64,000 nt of DNA from Lumbricus rubellus. Its lineage: Eukaryota > Annelida > Clitellata > Crassiclitellata > Lumbricidae. This document shows positions 39,412 through 51,600 of this stretch, one piece after another. The translations under genes and the position numbers were made by a program. The notes beneath the pieces are model-generated. The model was given only the letters and a program-made list of their open reading frames with translations, was not told the origin of the DNA and searched no databases. Position 1 is the first letter of the stretch; every line of letters starts with the position of its first letter. The stretch is taken from positions 21,267,696-21,331,695 of the forward strand of contig OX243825.1 in the NCBI GenBank assembly GCA_945859605.1, given 5' to 3'.

Positions 39412-41469
39412 ATGAATCACTTTTGGAATCGAACCCTAGCGACAGTGGTTGTCGTCATCCTGGTCAGCGTCCATTTGACCGCTGTGACTGGCTCCAGTTG
39501 GCAGGCCAACTCTGCGCTCTATGAATGCTGCTGTCCAGATAATCCGAGTTGCGGAAGCTGCTTCATGTGTCGCAACACTCACTTCAGCTGCTACTGTGAA
39601 ACCTGTTCGTGCTACAGCGACGACGGCGATAGCTCGTCGAACTATGCAGGTGGGAAATAGACTAAGCACGACTCTGCAGGTAATGCATCTTAAAGTCAAT
39701 ATTAGACCTTTAACTAAAGGTTAGTAGGCCTAGCTGTTTATGGTGCCAGTAGGCATGGATTAAAAATTGAAATCGAGTATATAGGCTTATAAAATTACAT
39801 CGACAGTGCGAAGCAGTGTTAAATTTAGTCCTCAACCTTGGAGGGGAATGGGTTATAATAGTCAAACATACGTTTTTTAAGTTTTCATTGTTTCTGTATA
39901 AAATAGAATTTGCTTAGCCTAAACCTATGTCCGTGAGACTCGCCAATTATGCCCAGATATTCCCGGCAGCGCAGGACTAAAATGTCATGGACCCATGGTA
40001 GGGCCTATACGGAAAAGTTAAGGCGTAGGCTATGTAGGCGCCCTATGTGTTGGGCTATTGTAGGCCTATGTGTATGTGCGCATATTTGTATGTATGACTA
40101 GGCCTATTGTATGTGTATGTACATGTATCTATCTATCTATCTATCAAGTCGATAATAAAATTGCTAAAAACCTTGGAATATTATCCCGTACCTCCCAGTT
40201 AGTACCTCCTCAAATTCGTCTCACCTTGTATTATTCACTCATTTACCCATACCTCACTTACTGTAACATAATATGGGCCTCCACCTATAAATCTAGTCTT
40301 CTGAATTTAATGAAGCTCCAAAAGCGAGCTATTAGATATATAGGAAATCTGCCCTATGGGACCACGACTGAATCTAAATTCCGGGAATATAGCCTTCTAA
40401 ATGTTTATCAAATTAGGCAGGTGCAGTTAGGCGAATTTATGTTTAGATACTTTCATGACCTATTACCTTCCGTGTTTAAGAATTTCTTCCTCCATACTAC
40501 TAAGGTGCACTCATATCATACTAGACACGCTGACTCTTACCATTTGCCTCACGCCCGCACCAATATCCGACGCTTCTCTGTTAAATACAGTGGGGCTCAA
40601 ACATGGAATAAGATTCCCCTCTCCATCAGACAGCTGCCTAGCCTTCGAATCTTTAAGTCAAAATTGCGTGCCCTGATTCTTGACAATAAAATAATTTATT
40701 CTGGTGCATTATGACTATTATTGATTCTCATTACAGAGTGAACAAATCGTCAAACTTTTAAATATCTTCTCCTACTCTGAATAAATTATATCTAAATCCT
40801 TACTACCCATGCAGCATCCCGACCATCCAGCGACCTCTGTGCCTTAACTTCATCTAGATCTACTAGAGGCCCTATGATCATCGAATTAATGTGTATTTGT
40901 GCTATTAGTTAAGTTAGTTAAGGTGTTTGCTGTTTGTTTTCTTAAATTAGTTTTTTTTTTCACTTATACTTTATGTTAGGACCACGGTACGGCAACCTAT
41001 TGGCCATCATCATCTTGGTATAGTCGCCCAGGGGACTCACCTAGCGGGGTTGTAAGACCCCTTCCGAGTCCCCTGTGCAACCAAATAGAAACCTTTGGCA
41101 TCGTTATTTAAGTAATGTTTTATTATACTTATTAACCTTGTGTTTATGATGCTTTATTTGATTTGTTCCTGTTGTTTTTGGTTGCCAAATAAATGATTTT
41201 TTGATTTTGAAAAAATGATTTTGATTAATGTGCCTAAATTTTTTTTTGCCGATGACCGCATTTGACATATCGTCCTTGCCAGTAAACTGTTCTAGTTTGT
41301 TGGCATTTTGCAAGGACCAGAGTAACAAGCTGTGCTTTAATTAAAGGACATATGCCACGCTATATATAAACTCACGTTGTGTCATTTTTCTGTAGAGATC
41401 TTGAGTCAACTGCTACGAGGAGGAACAAGAAGGGGAAGTAGAAGACAAAGAGACACGAGAGACAATTGA
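39412..41469 (+). CDS. Secreted cysteine-rich peptide precursor, two exons
   Basis: Exons 39412-39649 and 41396-41469 (gcag|gtggga; tctgtag|ag) join in phase 1 to give about 103 residues. If unspliced, the first exon would end three codons later at TAG (82 aa). Residues 1-28 are a clear signal peptide (TLATVVVVILVSVHLTAV). The mature part has ten cysteines in CCC, CxxC and CxC spacing (ECCCPDNPSCGSCFMC, CYCETCSC). The second exon adds an arginine-rich tail with RR sites (RGGTRRGSRRQRD), possible processing points. A poly(A) signal AATAAA is at 41508. I do not recognise the family; a secreted peptide with a disulfide or metal-binding core is all that can be said. A 1.7-kb intron contains a LINE fragment. 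Confidence 0.6.
40143..41227 (+). mobile_element. 5'-truncated LINE (CR1/Jockey-like) 3' end
   Basis: About 190 codons of reverse-transcriptase C-terminus remain open to 40714 (LTLYYSLIYPYLTYCNIIWA, LMKLQKRAIRYIGNLPYG, then AQTWNKIPLSIR). A 3'UTR follows, ending in short 'atgatttttgattttg' repeats, the kind of end seen in CR1-group LINEs. It lies in the intron of the cysteine-rich peptide gene, same strand. The endonuclease and most of the RT are missing, so it is dead. Confidence 0.85.
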
Positions 41470-41517
41470 TGCCGAATTCTATTGTAGTCTTCCAGCTTGA
41501 ACAATTGAATAAAGAGG

Positions 41518-41614
41518 ACCGATCGATATATATATATAATATATATATATATATAACTTTAAAATTAGATCACAATACGATACAATGCATCAATTTATTT
41601 CAGTCCTAGAAAGT

Positions 41615-41643
<29 letters not shown>
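41518..41643. repeat. Two (AT)n runs
   Basis: AT microsatellites at about 41526-41556 and 41618-41643. Confidence 0.85.
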
Positions 41644-41646
<3 letters not shown>

Positions 41647-42435
41647 GTCATTGTTTGACTACGTCTATTAGGCCTATATCGAGACAGGGAATTATTTAGA
41701 CCGGAGAACAGAGGTGCCAGGACGAACTGGAGAGACGTGCAAAAGCTCTAACTTGGGCATTCATTACGAATATTTGAACGAGTCCTTATAATCGAGACGT
41801 TTCCTAGTTTCATCGTCATATGTGACAGCCCGTCCACAAATAAATGGCTTGACCCTGGAGTCCTGAAGAGGAGCTTCTTTATAGTAAGAGCTTGAGGAAT
41901 AATTATGTGCCCACTGATGGCTCGACGTCTGAGACTATAGAAAAAACGGACTGATTAATTATTTTGTCGGAGGGGTTAACTTTTGCGGGATTAAATGTCG
42001 CGGGATTAATTGTCGCCGGGTTTAATAATTGTCGCGGTATCAAATGTCATGGATTCGTAAAAACTAGGCCTACTAATTGTTTAGGTGCGCCCTAAGGTTT
42101 CTTCCTTGAGGTAGGCATATTTTCGGTATATTTAGGTAGTCTTATCGCTATACAAGGCGGTAATAATATTTTGATAGCATCATCACTGCTGATACAAGTT
42201 TTAAGAATCCTCTCGCCGATAATCTCCGAATACTCTCCTATTGAGATATTTATCATGCGCACCTTCTTCGTCTTTTTCTCTAAGACTTTAGAGCGACTTG
42301 TTACTTTGCAGCTTCTTTATTGCCTTAAGCAATAGCCTAAGCAGTCGGGCCTTTTAGCGACGTGTGCATGAAGTACGTATGAGTGTGAGCACTAGGTATA
42401 GCGCCCGTTCACGATTAGGCCTACTAGGCTACTAG

Positions 42436-42600
42436 TCAGAGGGCTACCCGATTACAGCGCGGACAATGAAATGCAGTTTCACGTCGAAGCGCATGCGCAT
42501 TAGCAATTACAAGTGAAGGACTTGCTCATGTTCCTATATAGAGCTACACCACGGCTTGAGGTGGATTCGTACCCACAGCTTTCCGACTCCAGGGCATGCA
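42436..42600 (-). repeat. SINE-1 fragment (tRNA-like head), reverse
   Basis: Shares 'gagtttcacg.cgaagcgc', 'gtgaaggacttgc' and the B-box region (ggtggattcg) with the fuller copies at 48.8 and 49.7 kb. Truncated. Confidence 0.65.
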
Positions 42601-42691
42601 TGGTAGGCCTACTCGATCCTTTTGCAATTTTTGATGCAACTTCAGCGTTTGATTTAGTAGACCGGCATGATACCACCTTTATACTTTCGTT

Positions 42692-42817
42692 GGCCTTAAT
42701 TAGTGTCCATTTGACTGCTGTGACAGGCTCCAGTTGGCAGGCCAACTCGGCGCTATATGAATGCTGCTGTCCAGATAATCCGAGCTGCGGAAGCTGCTTC
42801 ATGTGTTGCAACACTCA
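42692..42817 (+). pseudogene. Partial duplicate of the cysteine-rich peptide exon
   Basis: About 120 bp repeat the end of the signal peptide and the cysteine core of the 39412 gene (SSWQANSALYECC through CGSCFMC). They match almost base for base, but the start codon, the distal cysteines and the splice donor are gone. The frame stops shortly after at TGA (42828-42830), and an 829-bp hAT element is inserted 33 bp further on. The start of the signal sequence is replaced by unrelated sequence next to a SINE. Confidence 0.75.
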
Positions 42818-42850
42818 ACAATCCGGTTGATAAAACGCAACCGGTTAAAG

Positions 42851-43679
42851 CAGGGATGTCAAAGAGCTGGCCCGCGGGCCATTTCTGGCCCGCCGACGAA
42901 TTTTTTCTGGCCCGCGGAGCCTTCCCTAAAGATTACAAAATTGGAGGATAAAAATTCAAATTTGATATTTTACAGTCAGCGCCAAATACATGGAAGTTTT
43001 TTCTTACTGACGTCACTTTTGCTCAGACGCACGGCTCTCTTTAGACTGTGTAATTTGTGTATCATTCTATATAATATTATGGTTTCCAGTTGGATGTCTG
43101 TTATCAAAATTATGAAAGTTACGAAACACTTATAGCCTAATATTTATAATGTTGTCAAAATTTAATAGGAAACGAAAGTGGACATTGAATCAAGACCTTT
43201 CGGCGATATTTGGATGGATATGTATTTCTTTGTTAAATACAACAGTTATCCAGTATGTTTAATTTGTCAGGAAAACGTTAGCGTTGTGAAGGAATAGGCC
43301 TTGAAGACTTAAACTTAAGGTGATAATTTTTTTGCGTGCTTACCGGTAGGCCTAGAATGTGAGCCATTTATTTTATGACAATGCCTAGATTCCTAGAAAC
43401 TCGAATACAATTACATTAGGCTTAGGCCAAAAGCTTAACGAGTGGCAATGAAAATCAAAATTAAGATTTTATAAGCCTCCCTATTTCGCTGCTTTTATGC
43501 TAAAAATTGCACCATTTGAGATTAACTTATACAAAAATTTTCTGGGAATTGGCTGACCCAGCCCGGAGCTCCCGCTCAGATCACTACCCAATTTTGCTCA
43601 GGAGCTTCGACACCCTGGCCCGCCACTTGTTGGAAGATGTTCACTATGGCCCGCCTCTCAAAAAGGTTTGACACCCCTG
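42851..43679 (+). mobile_element. 829-bp non-autonomous hAT element, copy 2
   Basis: Same length and sequence (as far as compared by eye) as 18358-19186. It is flanked by a different perfect 8-bp duplication GGTTAAAG (42843-42850 and 43680-43687), so it is an independent insertion. Confidence 0.9.
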
Positions 43680-43795
43680 GGTTAAAGTATGCAGTTATGC
43701 AGTGCGAACAATTAATTATGCAATTGAAAAAATTAACAAGAACACAAATCACAGAAGACATAAATCACAAATCTTAGTTCGGCCTATAATTAACA

Positions 43796-44256
43796 GCCGG
43801 TGTCACGAAATAGATATATCCCCCATATTAATAGTACCCCCCAAAATGAGGAAAAGTCAAAAATAACACTTCCGCGTGCATTTATTTTTGCAAATTAATT
43901 TTCATCTGCTTTGTTTTGAACAATGACACTAACAGGTATGTTTATTCCTACTAGATAATTTGTTTTGCTTTGGTTTTATAGCACTTAAAACATTTAAAAC
44001 ACTTAAACACACTCGGAGACACTAAATAATTTCGAGTTGCCTTTCTCTGAGCATTGCTTAGGTCACTTAAAACAATTAGAGTGACTTTAAATTTTGATTA
44101 GAGTATAAATTTTTAAATTAAACGCATTTTTCAAAAAATGGGATAGAATGGTTTATCCCCCCGGATAGTCTAGACCAATTAATTCCATCCGGGGGGATAG
44201 ATTAATTCATCCCCCCGGATAGCTTTCAGGGGGATAATCCTTTTCGTGACACCGGC
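43796..44256. mobile_element. 461-bp MITE with GCCGGTGTCACGAAA ends
   Basis: A 15-bp perfect TIR (43796-43810 and 44242-44256) encloses AT-rich DNA with three CCCCCCGGATAG-type blocks near the right end. The target duplication is unclear. Non-coding. Confidence 0.6.
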
Positions 44257-45667
44257 GCTATAATAGCCTATAGCAGCTTACAACTAAAGCGCCTCTATTC
44301 TACGGAGGAGGAGGGGTAATCGGACTCAGCTCCGCTGATCTCCATGCCAGCGCCTTATCCAATGCACCCCGGATTCCCCCTCCTTATAGGCTACGTCGTC
44401 CATAAAGTAGCCCAGCTCGATGAGATCCGATCGAGTTCAGTTGCCTGAGGATCAGAGGAGGCATAGGCTAATTATTATCACAGTATAAATAATTAACAGT
44501 ACGTCGATTTCGGATCTCGCAGTCGTCAGAATAAGTGACGAGATTTAAAGCCCCACCCACTGTCATCCGCCATTTTTGCAGCAATAAACTCCATAAGCAA
44601 ATTACAGTTACTTTCAATTCTATGGTACAAACTACAAATTTCGGTTTCCGGCAGCCGCCATATTAGTCGGGATTCATTAAAAGAACTGCAATGTACTGCC
44701 CGGAAAAAATTTGCTACAAGCTGGAAATAACAAATAATGAAAGATAAGAAAATAATATATCCAAAAAGTGAGCCCGAGCCTCTGAGATCTCCTGCTAACT
44801 CATTTTATTAGAGAAATTTGAGGGCATTAAATCAATGGCATTTTTACTATACGGCTTAATCTCGAACCCGGGTTGCATTAAAAGAACTGCAATGTACTAC
44901 GCGGAAAAAGTCGCAACAGGCTGGAAATAACAAATAATTAAAGTTATAATAATAATATATTTTTAAAAATGGTCCCCAGCAACTCAACTCTCACTCTGGG
45001 TTATTTTATAAAGAGAATTGTTATGGTGTACTATTAATAGCAATATACGATGCAAATGCTGATCTATTGCTACCAAGATGGAGGCTGACCACGTCACCAA
45101 AAAAAGTTGGCAACAGGCAGCCATCCGGGTAGACCTACTGGTAATTATTTATACTGTGTTATTATGTAGGCTAGCGACTTAGATCTACTTCAATGCGCGT
45201 TGACGCAATTCAAGTAGGGGTAGGCCTATGCTCTGATTCTAAGGCGGATCCAGGGGCAAATTCGACCGTGCCCCCATTGAGAATTAGGCCTAATGTCCAT
45301 TGAACGTGACCCCTACCCCCATCTAGTTTCAACAAGCTTTCAACATTAGTTTTCAATGGTAGGCCTATATATTTTCCAGACAAAAAAGGTCATCAGTTTT
45401 TTCGGACGAACGATCCAAAAATTTGCCCAAAATTTTGATCCCCTCTGCGAAAATTTCTGTATAGGCCTACATCTGCCCCTGCTCCGATTCAAGCGCCCGA
45501 GAACTCTTATCATAGATGGCGACTTGTCGATGAATGCCGCAATGCGCCTCCGATGGAATTCGTTGCGTGTAACCACAGAATAATTCTGTGTTGTAACGCA
45601 TCCACGTTGGCTACCCAGAGAATTTCTGTTTCGAGAAAACCTTTCGTAATACAGTAGTGTTTAAAAT
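44257..45667. other. Upstream region of CDC16; diverged direct repeat
   Basis: 'cattaaaagaactgcaatgtacta' and about 80 further bases occur at 44677-44762 and again at 44874-44960. CCGCCAT/GCCGCCATATTAG sites at about 44567 and 44654 and CAAGATGG at 45075 are YY1-like and may belong to the CDC16 promoter. No separate gene was seen. Confidence 0.45.
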
Positions 45668-48600
45668 ATGGAGGCTGTTTCAGAATTGCCGTGCCAAGGT
45701 GGTTTCGACTTAAAAAGGCTTCGTAAACTTGTTAAAGGATACACTGATCGAGTATGTATGATCGCAGTTAATTAACGCTGTAATATATATTTTTCAATTA
45801 CTTAATTTGCTCACGTATTTTGCGTCTAATACTCTAATTGCCAATAGTGCCTGGCATGTCTCTTTCTGTTGGAACGGGTGTCCCAATGCAAAACGTAAAT
45901 AATGCAGGGTAGGATCAGATTCACTTTGCGTTACGAGTTTCTTCTGTTGTTATTTGTTTCCTCTCGGTGGTGGGTCCAACTATCTGGAATGGCCTTTCTG
46001 CAGCTCTCTGCTCATTTCCCCTGTGCATACAATGATGACATGCCAAGCACAGAGCTCTGGAAATTATCATATCAGACTGACAGAAGAAAAGTAGTGCAGT
46101 CTTGCCAATTGAGGACAAACTCAACTACGGTGTAATAACTGCAAAGAAGAATGGCATAGTTATAGTAAGCGGGTCCCTATGTTAATGAATGACTGCACTA
46201 ACCCTATTCCTAACCCTAACCGACCCTCACGATGCCCAACCTGATCCTAACCGACCCTCACGATGCGTAACCTGACCCTGAACGGCCCTCACGATGCATA
46301 ACTTGACCCTAACCAACACATAGGGACCCGCTTACTATAACTAAGCCAAGAAGAATATGTTTTTCATAAAATGTTTTTATTTATTATCCTTTATTTACAT
46401 GTAAATTCTTATTTACCCAAAACGTCAAAACAGTTGGTCAACTATTGGTGCTTTATTATTTCTTCTTGCAAAGTTCTGGGTCATGGGAGCACTAAATTAA
46501 TAAAATTTGGCAGTTCTTGTTTGTATGTTCTGTGATTAAAATTGTCTAACTATGGTCTTAGAAAATTCATGCTGATCTGTGCAGTGTTTATTTATTGTTT
46601 GTTCTTTTTCACAGCATCAGTTAGATTCTGCGCTCTTTTGGGCTGACAAAGTTGTTTCTCTGTCAGGAGGTAAGTTATATCGAAAGTTTATTTAAACACG
46701 TTATTAACGTTCACGTATTAAAAGCAGAAAAACAATTGCATGGATTGTTTACTGGTTGATATGTTATGTGCTTTTTTTACTTATCTCTGATTCATAATTA
46801 CTTCGTGATTCTTATTAACTCTCATGTGATACCTACGTGGTTTATCATTCACGTTCTACTCTACTGTTATACAGTTAAGACAGCTCTCTTTTTTAAAAAT
46901 CTGTTTGTCATTTCGTTTCAGTTTGCTTTCGTTTCATGTGTAACATAGATGTTGTTCTTTGCACTGTTTTACAATAGCCAAATGTTATTGAGAAAGGAAG
47001 GGTCAATCCAGCCTCAGCGGGTCCATACGACCTTTTTGGATTGACCCTTTGACTTATGCACCGATCACTCGAAAGTCATTGAGTTTGTACTGATTACCGT
47101 TATTTTGTATGTGTTTGATGCTTTGTAAATAAACGGCTTACTTACTTACTTACTTACTCTTTAGCCGGGGGTAGGGGGTTGGGTTGGGAGCGCTTCTGAA
47201 TAGATGGTCTTGAGGGGATGCTATATGAATGTCTTAAATGAATGAATGAATGAATGAGTTGCAACAACTTTATATCTACACAGGAGAACCTCAGGATGTC
47301 TACTGGTATGCAAATACTCTTTTCTTGACCGGCCAGTTCCTCCGAGCTTCCCATCTTCTACAGTCGCATAAGCTGGACAAGGTTATTTCCTGTTTGTTTC
47401 TACTGTCTTATAAATGAAAAGGAAAAACATTGATTGCTATAATGTCTGTAGATGTAGATGTGGGGAATACACCAAGTTTATTCTTGAATATTTTTTTCTA
47501 TTTGAATGGACTGTTGTAGACTTTATTCCTCTTTTGTTAGTAAATGCATAATTCACTTGTAACTTTATTCTTTAAATTGGCTGAATTCAGTAGTGCCAGA
47601 ATTATAGATGTATTGAATAGTGAATACTCTAGATGATTTTTAAAATAATTACAAGTACGAAAAACTTCTTCTGCTAAAAAGTCGGATAATTAGACATGTG
47701 ACGGGTAGACTTCAAACTGCTGAAATATTATTGAATACCACATCTGCAGTGGCAAGTACAGCAATGTAAAAGTCATGCCTTTGTCAGAGAGAATGCTAAA
47801 AGAACAGAGAAGACTGTGCAAGATGCAGATGAAGAATACAATTTTTAGTGCTTGACTGTGTGCAGTGTTTTTATTTTCAGTGTTTGTAGTTTGGTACCAG
47901 AAAGCTGAATAATTATTCTTATTCAGCCAAATACCTAAAAACTGGCATTAAGTGCATCTCTAGTTAAAATTAATGTGGAAGTTCTATGTAGCTCGTTGCA
48001 TTATTGAGTTCTCGTAGCGGAAAATGTTTGCATAATTGTAAATGAATAAATTTCTGTTGTAGCGATTTCTTGTTGGTCGATACCTCAGAGCTCAGTGCCT
48101 AGTGAGTACTTTAAATGCTTTCCTTTGTTTTCCAGTGGTTAAGTTGTTTGAAAATAGCTAAGTTGTGCAGCAGATTGCTTGAGGTTTATGTAAGATAAAT
48201 AGTGTTGCTTGATTCATTATTAAAACATCTCTACTTATGCTGGGGTCAAAAAGTTTTTGGTAAAGTGCAAGCCCAGCTCAACAATTTGACAAGCAGATGA
48301 TTTTAGAACTGGGATTATGTCCGAAGAACTTTCAGTCTGTCAGATATTTCAGACTTGGGAGGGGTTCGTGTAATGGTAAACACTCTGACACATTGGTGCA
48401 CTGATAAGGAATATCTTTTCGCTACCCCCCCCCCCCACACACAAAGGTTCCTGGAGCCTTACATTCGACAGTTAACATTGGTAAATCGAGTATAAGGGTC
48501 TTGCATGGTTGCCAACAGTTAATATTCGACTCCTGTAATAACTTGTGATCATCTGTTCATTGCTGATTGTAATCATATTGTGTTGTCTCATTTAAAAAAA

Positions 48601-51600
48601 TAAATGAAGATTATTATTAAATCTCAGCCTTCTTCTGTATTTATTTCAGTTGTATTGGTATTATATTGATAAAGAGAAGTTTGGGTATGTATGATTGTAG
48701 GTGTAATGTAATAATTAATTGAGTAGGAACATGATTGTTTGTTTGTATGTGCACTTGTTATGGCACCCCTTCAAGCTCTCTCTACTCAGAGGCGCTCCCG
48801 AATGCAGAGCGGACACTGCATCGGAGTTTCACGCCGAAGCGCTGAGCAATTGTGAGTGAAGGACTTGCGCAAGGTCCTTACGCGGTGAGGTGGATTCGAA
48901 CCTTGAACCTTCCGACTCCAAGGCAACGACGCCACCACTACAACACCGCGCCCCACAATGATTGTGTATATATGTTGCATTTGTCTTTTAGTTTTCCAGC
49001 AAAGACTACCAGGAGGCGCTGAATGTCCTCGATCAGGTGGATGATGGTCCCCTGCCGGGAAGAGATGCCTCAAGGAACATTCTGGAGAAGCCGCATCCTG
49101 ATATGCCTGGTGATAACGTGAGGCAATTGACAATGTGTTTTAAGTGTCTGTGCACATTTCTATCTTGATGTATAATAGCAGTTTCACACTTTTGTAGACT
49201 TTACGTTGAATTTTTCTATTTCTTTTTGCAATCAATCTAATGTTTGGCCAATTTTCTTATTGTTTATGGGGTAAAGCTGAAACTAATTTTTGCATTCTTG
49301 ATGCATACAATTTTCAGGGTTTTTAAGATTTAATTTTAAAAAAATTCAGACTGACATTTATCATTTGAGGTTTTTAAGATTTAAATTTTTTTATTAATTC
49401 AAACTGCAGTAAGATGGTATGACATATTAGTAACAGATGTTGACAAGTTCAACTGGAGTTGAATTTATGGCAGCCTGGAAGGCGTCAATCTGTCCTGCTG
49501 CTCATGTTACAATTGCATCTTGGGAATGGAAGACTGAGCCAACTGTATAGGTTGGCAAGTACCGAGGTTGCATTCTCCTAATCTATATGCCAGCGTGTTT
49601 CCATTCCACTATCACCCCTGACTCCCCCAAAGAGCATTGGATGTTTATTCTTGTTTAATTTGATTATTTATATAAATTCTTTTCTTTTCTTGAACCAATA
49701 ATGGGGCACGGTGGTGTAGTGGTGGCGTCGTTGCCTTGAAGCTGGAAGGTTCGAGGTTCGAATCCACCTCAAGTCACCGCGTATGGACCTTTGGCAAGTC
49801 CTGCACTCACAAATGCTCAGCGCTTCGGCGTGAAACTCCAATGTACGCTCTGTAGTCAGGAGCACCTCTGAGTAGAGAGAGCTTGAAGGGGCGCTATAAC
49901 AAGTGCACATACATACAATAACATAATACAATTATGGCAGTTAACATAATATTTGACATTTTTGCTTATCACAGGAGACCCAGAAGGTCCCACGTGGTAC
50001 CTGTATAGAATAAAAAAACACACTGGTGCATGTCAGCCAGTTCATACAATTACGTTTATTTTTCACAGGTTGAGAGTGCGATTAGTTTATTGCGTGGTCG
50101 CATCTACGAAGCGATGGACAACCGTGCGTTGGCGATGGACTGCTTCAAAGAAGCGCTTCGACAAGACGTGCACTGCTACGAAGCGTTCGACTGTCTTGTC
50201 CAACATCAGATGATGACGGCTGATGAGGGTCAGCTGACCATGCAAATTTCTTTTATTATCGAGTCTTTTATTTACTCAGTTATTGGGAGCACTTATTCAG
50301 TCATTCATTCATTCATTATTAGAATTTATATAGTGCCCCTTCAAGAAACTACTCAGAGGCACTCCCAGCCCAGCCACGACTAAAGAAAAAAAGATTTAAG
50401 GGACTTAAGAAATAAAGATAGACTGGTCAGGTGGAGGAGATGGAGGTTAGGGGAGGTCATTAATGTCTTATATGGCGTCCCCTTCCTTTTCAAGACTATG
50501 TACGCAGAAGCACTCCCAACCTCAGCTAATATGACGGTCATTCGGCTCGAGAAGAGCACAGTGGAGTGATCCATGGGCACTTGACAAAGGTGGTAGGGCC
50601 GAGAAAGCAGTGCAATGCCTTGTGGATGTCTGCAAGCGAGGGACAAGAAGAGCGTGAAGAGATGAATGAATGGAACCTCAGCGTTGGACGTTCAAGGTAG
50701 AACAGCAAAGTTCCCGCAGGTATGGGAAGCTGAACCCTTGAGACAATGCCGCTCCAATGCAGAGTTCCGATATGTTTATATCCGCTGAGGATGTTATGAT
50801 GTGGTCGTTTAACCTCTTTGAATGTTTGTTCAATCCTTGGATGTTGATAGTTTGTGTACAACTGTACTTATTCTCTGTGTGAGGTTTACAGTTATTGGTC
50901 TATAAGTTATTGGAAAGCGTATTGAAATTATTTTGCATTTAGCTGAGGTCTGTTTGTTTGTTTGCTCTGACAGAGAGACAACTTCTCAATTCTCTGCCTT
51001 TAGACAAGCAATGCAATCCAGACGAGTGCAGTTTAGTGAAATTCCTCTACGAGAATATGCTTAAAAAGGTTGGTACTTGACTTTAGGTAGGTACTTGACT
51101 TTACTCGGTGACAGTCCGATAAGATGGTCCATGCACAATCATTAAATTTCATGCTCTTCAACCATTGCGCTCCTGAGTAGTAACCTTGAAGGAGCGCTAT
51201 ATCAAATTTTCAGTAAATAATTGAGTTTAAGGAAGCAAGAATGGGCTCAAAGTTTCTGGAATAGTATAATATATTCTGGAGTTATTATGGGATTTTGTTA
51301 TTTTACTTGCATTTTATGTGTTTTTTAATATTTGTTTCATGCTCAAATTGTTTTAAATGTTGCTTATATTTGATTAAAATTTGTCTCTGGGAGTAAAATG
51401 GTTTAACTCAAAAATGTTATCTTTGACTTTTACGTTGTTTAGTATTTTGCTACATGGTACATGGTTTTTATAATATTGTATTTTGTGTTCCTAGCACTAA
51501 TGTTTGCATTAGTTATTTATGTTAGAGAATATCTGTGTTTAATTAGAATTTGTAAATTTTCACGTGCATTCTGTTTTTTGTGTGAAAGTATAGGTAGTTT

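Noticed and set aside
42475..42500. NRF1 site (gcgcatgcgcat)
   Set aside because: It lies within a SINE body, so it is probably an accident of repeat sequence and not a promoter.
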